Made by a program: the position numbers and the translations under genes
The notes under the pieces: generated by a model
Databases searched by the model: none
What the model saw: only the letters and a program-made list of their open reading frames with translations
Told to the model about the DNA's origin: nothing
Source of the DNA: Hemerocallis citrina
Taxonomy: Eukaryota > Streptophyta > Magnoliopsida > Asparagales > Asphodelaceae
DNA length: 64,000 nt
NCBI GenBank assembly: GCA_017893485.1
Contig: JACEHZ010000596.1
Span: 496,001 to 560,000 of the forward strand
Reading direction: 5' to 3'
Shown: one piece after another, positions 56,733 to 64,000 of the stretch
How the letters are laid out: the number at the start of each line of letters is the position of its first letter
Position numbering within the stretch: the stretch's first letter is position 1

Positions 56733-59700
56733 TCATGCCCCTCCCTCAGCAGCAGCAAACTTCCTCCTCTGTTGATGCTCTGCAACTTTATACTCCACCA
56801 CTTCCCGTAACAAGCTTGCGTTAAGTTCACAGTCTTTGCTTCCATAAACTGCTGCCTGCACACTAGCCATTAGCTTCGCTATCTCCCTTCCAGAAAACCC
56901 TTCGGTCTTAGCTGCCACCTCCTTGATTAAATCGTCAGAAATGTCTTTAACCACTATCTTTTCCTGCTGGCGTTTGAACAAGTTACGAAGCCAACTGCCT
57001 GACTTCTTTTCTCCGGCCTTTATGATGTATTTCTCGAGATAGAGCTTGACCAGTTTGAACCGCTCATCTTCTCCAGGGAGGGGAAATTCGAGGACTTCAT
57101 CGATACGATCAGCAACTGCAGAATCAAGATCACCAGGGCGGTTGGTGGCAAGGGCAAGAACAATATCTTTGGATTGATCACCGGTTCGGAAGAGGAGAGC
57201 ATTGAGAGCACTTCGTTGGGCCTCACTCATGTATGTTTTGTTTCTCCTGGATAGGACAGTAAATAAGATGTGTAAGACAAAACCTTTTACTCTGCGAGTA
57301 AAATGTTAAGATAGAAATCATACAAAATGGATTCTCATGCAAATTAATTATCATAAAAATGACTCATTCTCATTGGAGGGAGCGAAATCCGTAAGAATAA
57401 ACACAAAATCAACACAGAATAGACACAGGTTGGATAAATTTGAGATATCATTTGTTCATAAAGATGGAATTTGATTTGTCTAGGAAGATGGCATTGACTG
57501 GAGATAAAGATATACTGCTAGCACTGCAATTTGAACCAGTTTTCCGTAATGTTTAAATCCAGAATATGGTCCAAACCCAGTTGGCTAAAATGTCATCTGA
57601 GACATTCTGGAAGGCAGTATACAAGAGACAAAGGGCTAAATAAAACGGAAGGCTTTTTCCAACTGTCATTTAGTTGACCAGATGTTACTTATCAGGTATT
57701 TCACAAGTATCATGTTTAGTTACTTCTGATTGGTTATTGTTAGGAAAAAAGTTTAAGTACTTCTGGCTCCTTGTAGAGATGCCACCATTTTATGCTAAAA
57801 AGAACCCTGCAGAAAAGTAGTAGAAGGCAATGAAAGGATTTCACATCCAACCGTAGAAGGCAGTGTAAGGATTTTACATCCAACCCCATCACTGAAAATG
57901 GATATACTCTTTTCATTAAAAATAAATTAATGATAAGGATTCCCGTTGCAGAAGTTTTGTGTGACATTTTGTTTCCCAAGCCGAAGATCAGATTAAGATA
58001 AATGGCACCTAACCAGACTGCTAATGTAAACATTCTGTCTTTTACAGAATCACTTTGTCTATGAGACTGTAATTTATAAACAAATTGATTGTGATAACCG
58101 GTAAAGCAGTATCAAAATATAAGGGATGAATAAACTGATGCAGTTCGCATCTCTGACTTTGCACCTATAGATGTTACTTATCAAGTATTCCAGGGTAAAC
58201 ATGTTACGGTAAAAACTGCTCTTCGATTCATATGAATACTCTTTAACCATACTAGTAATATACACGCGCGATGCACGTCTTAAAATTTTTTTAAAAATTA
58301 AAAAAAATCTGATTTACACGTGCGATGCATGTCTTAATAAATAATAAATAGGATTATAATTTTTTTTAAAGTAATTGTGAAGACTATAATGGGAGAGTTG
58401 GAGTTGCACGTAAGTAGGTAGATTTACAACTCCAACTCTTCCATTATAATAGTTATTATATATTATATTATAGATAGATGGATAGATAGATAAATAATAA
58501 TTTACACGTGTGATGCACATTTAATATATTAAAAAAATTAACGTAAAAAAACGTGAGGACTCGAACCTGAGACGTTTTTCATATTAGTTATGCACGTGCA
58601 ATGCACGCGTTGGTAGATTTACAAATGACACTAAGAACTTCTCACGTCTTAAAAATTTTAATTTTTTAAAAGCAAAAATTCAGATATAGTATGAGTTTGA
58701 ACCTGAAACCTTCTTTATATTAGTTATATACGTGTGTTGCACATGTTGGTAGATTTACAAATTGGTAGATTCACAAATGACACTAAGGCCTTCTCCCATT
58801 ATAGTATTAGAGATTATGCATCTCAAAAAGGACAATCAGGGGTTTCAGGTCCAACCACTCACTGAAACGGGGAAAATGGTGTTTATATTTATATAAACAG
58901 CTAAAAAAAAATTTAAAATGAAAAAGAAAACACCCAATGGAGAGAATTGCTTACTCGCACAGAAAAGCATCTGCTTCATCAATGAAAAGCAGCAAACCTC
59001 GGTTTGATTTTTTGGCCCAATCAAAAAGTTGATGTATTTTGGTCACCGCTTGTGATCCTAGTGGTGCAACATCTCCACCAGTCATCAGTGCATAATCTAG
59101 GCCCTAATATTTCAAGTAATCAGAACAATTAGTTTAGAACTGCTTTAAAATTGAACTTAACACGTAAAAATCAAATAACCAAAACATACAGATTTACGAG
59201 CAAGTTCTCGGGCAGCCATAGTTTTTCCAGTTCCAGGAGGGCCATAGAAGAGCATGTTACGGAAAGGTGCCTGATGGGCTTTGGTGTTTGCAGTTGCACC
59301 GGCAAGTTGCTTTATTCTCTTTTGAAGGGAAGGATGAAGAATCACGTCACCAAATCCATTTCCATTCCCTCCAGCTGCATTTAATGAAGCAGTACTATTC
59401 TTCGATATTATAGAGCGCATGTGACGAGAGACAACACCAGACCAAGGGTATTTCCCCATGGACGATTCTCTAATCAGAGATGGCTGGCCAAGTATACGGT
59501 CAACATATCCCCAGACTACACGAGCACCTTCCCTGTATTAGTAAAGTTATTGTTCATATCATATGCACGACTAGACATTCTGTTCATGCAATGAAAAACT
59601 TAAACTACCATTGAAAAAACTGGAAAGTTACTTGAGCTAAGAAAAGAGAGAAAAAAATACAACGAAGAGAAGGGGAAAGAGATAAAGGTGATTCGTGGGA

Positions 59701-62700
59701 AAATTCAATGAAGAAACAGAAAAAACATCAGAACAATACGAATTAGCAGAAATGGTATTAAGGAAGACATGGGTTCAAGTCAATGACATGCATTCTTTCA
59801 TTCTCATTGTGTTTCTACTCTTTTGACCATGAATAATTGAAGCCATTTAAGGAATGAGATACTACCAACAAACATTAATACCTAGTATGGTCTCAGTGCA
59901 AAAAAAATTGAGAGTGAACATTAGATAAATATCAAACTCTAAAAAAAGCAAGTGAATCTACAAGAAGTTATAAATATTGGAGTACAAACTAATGAATTTT
60001 TTTGAGTAAAGATACAAAATAAATTAGAAAAGATCCTGCTAAGAAAAAACAAACTTAACTTTACACCACGCCCTTTCAGTACAGAAAAAACAACTCTGCA
60101 GTGGCCAAGCAGGTGCTTGACACCCTACTCATGCAGGAAATAGACTGGATAGACTCGTAGAAACTAATGGTTTTAGGCAAGATTTGTGATAATCAGTGCA
60201 TGCGCATATAAAATATACATATCCACATATTTTCCATCTTACAATTGTCCTTTCAGTAAAGATGGCAGAAAATATGTGCCAAATGAGGATCTTATACCCG
60301 CACTCAACATGGATAGACCACCATGGTTGTATAGGGAATGGCAATAGAAAGCTCTCACTATGCAGAAAACTAAAGTAAAACACGAAAACTGAAGCAAGAA
60401 TGCATCCAATAAATCTCCAAGACTAGTAGTAATCAATCCTGAAATTTGATGTTCATTGCCAATGAATTTTTTCTTAGAAAAACCTACCTACAAGGTCAAA
60501 TGAAAATAAGACACTTCAATAACCATAGATTCTGGAAAGAAAGAAAAAAAATTTAAAATGGGCGGAGATCCACTAAAAGGATCAGCCAATAGTTACAACA
60601 GTTCATGTTGCTCCAGGTCTTAATAGTCATCCAACGCAAGGTTTGAGAACCCGGTTTTGACTAACGGTTTAGGAAATTTTCAAAAGGATCCTTCTCAGAT
60701 GGCAACTTTAGCCTCATTCAGTTTCTTTACAAGTTTTTTAGTTTCGGTAATTATTTTACTGTGATATATATAAAATGTATACCATAATAGTAGATTTCAT
60801 GTCATTTTCTGAAAGTAGAGGAGAAAAAATGCAAAACTGAATAATATTTATGACATATTTATCATTTTAAGTAATGAATGTCTGGATGGGGTTAGATTCA
60901 CCTAAATCTAATCGGGCCCAATTGAAGAATAAGCTGAATAGATTTCATGTCATTTTCTGAAAATGTAGGGGGTAAAATGCAAAATGTGACATTTTTATCA
61001 TTTTAAGTGATGGCTATCTGGATTGGATCGGATCCACCTAAATCTAACCAAGCCCAATTGAAGAATAAGTTATATAATCAGTTATCGGGTTAGATTTGAA
61101 GTAGGGGTGGGCATCGGTTGGTATCCAACTTAATATAGTCCATCCCCCACCGATCCAAAGAAGGTCAGTTTTTAAAGTTTTTCATCCGCAACCAATCCGA
61201 ACCTTAATTGGATCAGTTTCCATCCAAGCCGATTAAGCTCAGTTTGGATTGAATTGGATGGTCAGTTTAGCGTGCCACTTTTCACTTCCAACATCAATGG
61301 CAATTTCATTAAAATTTAAAAGATCAGCTTTAAGCAATCTTAAGAAACAACATGCGAGCAACCTGCTAATTTCGACACAATATCATCTGATTCAATCTGG
61401 AAAACGACATGTTATTTTCAGTAGCATATAATATAATCTGCGACCTATTCTTTTTCAATCCTACACATCTAAAAAATGAGAAACAAAATTGAGGGCAAGG
61501 TGTTTGGGCTGTTGGCGGGAACTGGAGGAGAGACAAAGGAGGTGTTGGGTTGTTGGTAGGAACTGGCAGAAACATAAGAAGACGATGGAGAAGGAGAAGA
61601 ACTTACAGTCGTTGGAGCTTTGGAGGAGGAAGAAAATGAATTACATATTGATTTAGTTATGGTTTCCATTTCCATTGAATCATTTCCTCTATGATCTTAT
61701 TGTTGGTTGTTAGGTTCCTTAATTGGGATTTGGAGTGTGGAACTTCGGGTATGAACTGAACTTAATGAAATTAAAGGAGACTATTTGTATCTTCAAGAAA
61801 TAACAGCTTGTATATTCAAAAAATTAAAGGATAATTAGATTTTTAGGGACTAATGCATAGTGGTACGATCGGTTCGGTTTAATCAGTTATTTGGAAGCCC
61901 CATCCAACAACCGAACCGGTTCAGTCGGTTATTGGAGACCAAGAACCGGACCAACCCAATCCCCCAATTGGTTCGGTTAAAAACCAGTCGGTTCGGGTTG
62001 GATTGGTCCAGACTGGTCGGTTCAGATAATAGTTGTTCTCCCCTAATTTGAAGTGGATCCAACCCATTCAGCGATTCAAAAGAAAAAAGAAAAAAAATGA
62101 CGAAGCAAAGAACCGACGAAGACGAAGTACGTGGTCGATTGCTCATTTACTGTGAGATTCTCCCTCTCCCTCTTCTCTATGTTCTCTCCCATGGCTTCAT
62201 TATTTTCGATTTTCACATGGGAACCAGCTTTCGTCAAAACCAAGTTTCCTCTTCCTTTTTGTATCGGCACCCATCATATCGATCCGAAACGACCGAAACT
62301 GATCCCTTAATCCAAAGCTCTAAGTCTAAAAATGAAATCATCATACAGGTTCTCTATATGATCTCCAATAAACAAAAATTATTGTCAAGTAAAAAGACCA
62401 AAAAACTCTTCTATATCATATACCAATGTATCAACTAGCGTGCTATGAGGCTCGAAATAGCTCGTTATGTAACCTAACTACCATTTCCGCTACAAAACTC
62501 ATGTGCATAACCCATTTTCTACATAGCTATGCACTATTTTTGTGTAGCTCACGCTATTTACATTTCATAACTTAACTTCAATAGTCTGCGCTGCAAATAC
62601 ACCCATTTATTTAACTGAATAGTTGAGGTATAAACACATGCAAGTGACGAACCCTTTTCCCCCCCTTTTTCATCATGTTTTCTTAACACTAAGACACTCA

Positions 62701-64000
62701 ATCCTTGTGAGGACTCCAATTTCTACAAGTAGTGGCGAATACTTCAACAACTATATATCCGTTACCAGTGAATTTCTTAGTATTTCTTTTTTTTCTTTAG
62801 TTTTGTTTTATTCCAGCTACCAACTTAACTATTATGGTTTCTCTTATTTTCTTTATTCTTTTCTGATTCACATTTCAATCTCATAGTTTTATTTTTTATT
62901 TTTTGGGTTATGAAGTTTGAATTAGGGGTATTTGATTAGAATCAAGAAAACTAACATACTTCATTCACTTGGCAGTTCTGTTACATTTTATATTCACGTT
63001 TATGTATGTTCTTAGTCTTTATAAGTCTTGATTTTTGAACATTGAAGTCTTATTTTGGTGATATTTGTTAGCATTTTTTAGCCTTCAATTTTTTTTATAA
63101 AAAATATTTAAAATTTTACAATTTTTTAGTTAATTAATTATTTATTTTTAAAATTAAAAAATAAAAACTCTTCATAGCTTACGCTGTGCATTATGCCCTT
63201 TTCCCCACTGCTCATTAAATGCCTTTTTCCCCACTGCTCATTGCTAACAATTCACACAGTGTGAATTAGTACGATAATAATATTCAATATATAGCACCCA
63301 GCAAACAATGGTGTAGACATGAATTTAACAGAAAAAACACTACAATTGGAAGAGAAAATATGGAGTGGGAATCGGGAACAGAGGTTGATCGGAGATTTAC
63401 ACATTACGATAATGTGACTTAAACATGAAAGAAACCATACTTAACGTTGAAACGATTAAAAATACATATGATAGAAATAATAAATTGGGATTCTGCTAAA
63501 TAGAATACCTTGTCGTGTAAACCCCTGCAGCAAGCGCTGTAACTCCCGCTACAGCGACAATCAACTTATTTTGATCAGTTAGAATTGCTCGAATGCCGCC
63601 TGGTGAACGATGATTAACAAAAAATGGAAGTTCATTACATGTCATTCTGAAAGCTACCACTGATCACCCAATTCAACTATGTTGTATACCTAGACAGTAT
63701 TAACCTATTACAAAAATATTAAACGCAATTGTTGTAACGGCAAAAAATGTTTGTGCACTAGCAGTAACCAAAGATATGACCAGTCACAAAACACTTTAAT
63801 TCATGAAATTAGCAATACTATAACATGAAGAAATCCAATATTACGCAAAGCAAGCATTGTTTTGAAAGTTTTGACAACTCTGATACAAACAAATGAATTT
63901 GAGTGAAACCACAAGAAATTGTCATATTTGAAAATGATGATGGTGGCTTGATGACATGTACACCATTATAACCCTCATGACTAAAAGCTACAAAAGCTTT
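56733..64000 (-). CDS. ATAD3: ATAD3-type AAA-ATPase, last four exons (5' part beyond the window)
   Basis: A mitochondrial inner-membrane AAA+ ATPase linked to nucleoid and membrane organisation. Exons in reading order: 63599-63509, 59532-59190, 59103-58955, 57246-56733 (stop TGA). All joins keep frame with GT-AG borders. The first gives '[20 protein letters not shown]', the hydrophobic membrane segment, leading into '[18 protein letters not shown]'. The second has Walker A '[16 protein letters not shown]'. The third has Walker B '[13 protein letters not shown]'. The last has sensor 1 '[15 protein letters not shown]', the Arg-finger region '[10 protein letters not shown]' and sensor 2 '[13 protein letters not shown]'. 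About 365 of roughly 620 residues are visible. Missing is the N-terminal DUF3523 part. No defect is seen, so it is probably functional. Confidence 0.94.
57247..58954 (-). other. Last intron of ATAD3, carrying a Helitron
   Basis: 1.7 kb. Donor GTAAGC at 58954, acceptor 'TATCCAG' at 57247. Apart from the 562-bp Helitron at 58252-58813 it is AT-rich with no gene. Frames in it are short and unrecognisable. Confidence 0.8.
58252..58813 (-). mobile_element. Non-autonomous Helitron, 562 bp, in the ATAD3 intron
   Basis: On the - strand it starts TCTCTAATACTATAATG (58813) preceded by A and ends CTAG (58255-58252) followed by T: TC...CTRR between A and T, the Helitron hallmark. Just before the end is a hairpin 'acGTGCATCGCGCGTgt'. 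Three or four further degenerate versions of this hairpin lie inside (about 58316, 58501, 58590, 58727). No helicase or Rep is encoded. Confidence 0.75.
59533..63508 (-). other. Large ATAD3 intron (about 4.0 kb)
   Basis: Donor GTATTC at 63508 and acceptor 'AATACAG' at 59533. Contents: AT-rich DNA; a ~130-bp direct repeat ('tttcatgtcattttctgaaa' at about 60796 and 60944, with 'cctaaatctaa(t/c)c(g/a)'); 'ggggtgggcatcggttgg' at about 61107 and dense 'ggttcggtt/aaccgaacc' repeats at about 61865-62030, like ends of hAT-type MITEs; and a serine-rich 68-residue frame at 61469-61675 (- strand) with no known domain. Confidence 0.75.
63600..64000 (-). other. Upstream ATAD3 intron, running out of the window
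   Basis: Follows the acceptor 'TTCACCAG' at 63600. AT-rich with no exon recognised; the next upstream exon must lie beyond 64000. Confidence 0.6.

Noticed and set aside
61469..61675. Serine-rich 68-residue frame inside an ATAD3 intron
   Set aside because: No recognisable family, no continuing exon; kept as an intron remark only.

Overview
The window is nuclear DNA of a flowering plant. It holds two intron-rich plant housekeeping genes, plant-lineage LTR retrotransposons (Tat and Athila types of Ty3/gypsy, and Ty1/copia), hAT, Tourist and Helitron elements, and long AT-rich simple repeats. I cannot name the species from sequence alone. Layout: 1-27 kb is a block of nested retrotransposons. 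27-33 kb is AT-rich repeat and MITE territory. 33.2-43.3 kb is a complete phosphomevalonate kinase gene on the + strand. 43.3-56.4 kb is intergenic, filled by a full-length but decayed copia element, a carboxylesterase pseudogene and a degenerate hAT transposon. 56.7-64 kb is the 3' half of an ATAD3-type AAA-ATPase gene on the - strand. The two real genes are convergent, with about 13 kb of transposon-rich DNA between them. || Retrotransposon block: element 1 (about 1-14.4 kb, - strand) is a Tat-lineage Ty3/gypsy element. It has 5' LTR, primer binding site, gag, protease, reverse transcriptase, two RNase H domains and integrase, broken by several stops and at least one frameshift. Its distal part carries minisatellites and, on the opposite (+) strand, a gene-like accessory region with its own TATA box, spliced exons, a Transposase_28-like domain and coiled coils. 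Element 2 (about 20-27.2 kb) has the same plan, but an internal deletion fuses gag in frame to the integrase. It carries the same kind of antisense accessory gene, with a matching first intron, and two related 87/88-bp arrays. An Athila-type LTR plus gag fragment (17.1-20.06 kb, - strand) sits inside the first of those arrays. || Gene region: the phosphomevalonate kinase gene is reconstructed here as ten exons encoding 506 residues with intact GHMP-kinase motifs. It has an 11-nt first coding exon, a GC-AG intron, a copia remnant in intron 2 and a Tourist-like MITE in intron 3. ATAD3 shows its last four exons (membrane segment, Walker A, Walker B, sensor and C-terminal regions); one intron carries a 562-bp non-autonomous Helitron. 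The kinase serves the mevalonate pathway and ATAD3 is a mitochondrial inner-membrane ATPase. They are unrelated neighbours. || The most unusual feature is the paired antisense, intron-containing, independently promoted accessory gene in two diverged Tat elements, together with the repeat arrays around it.
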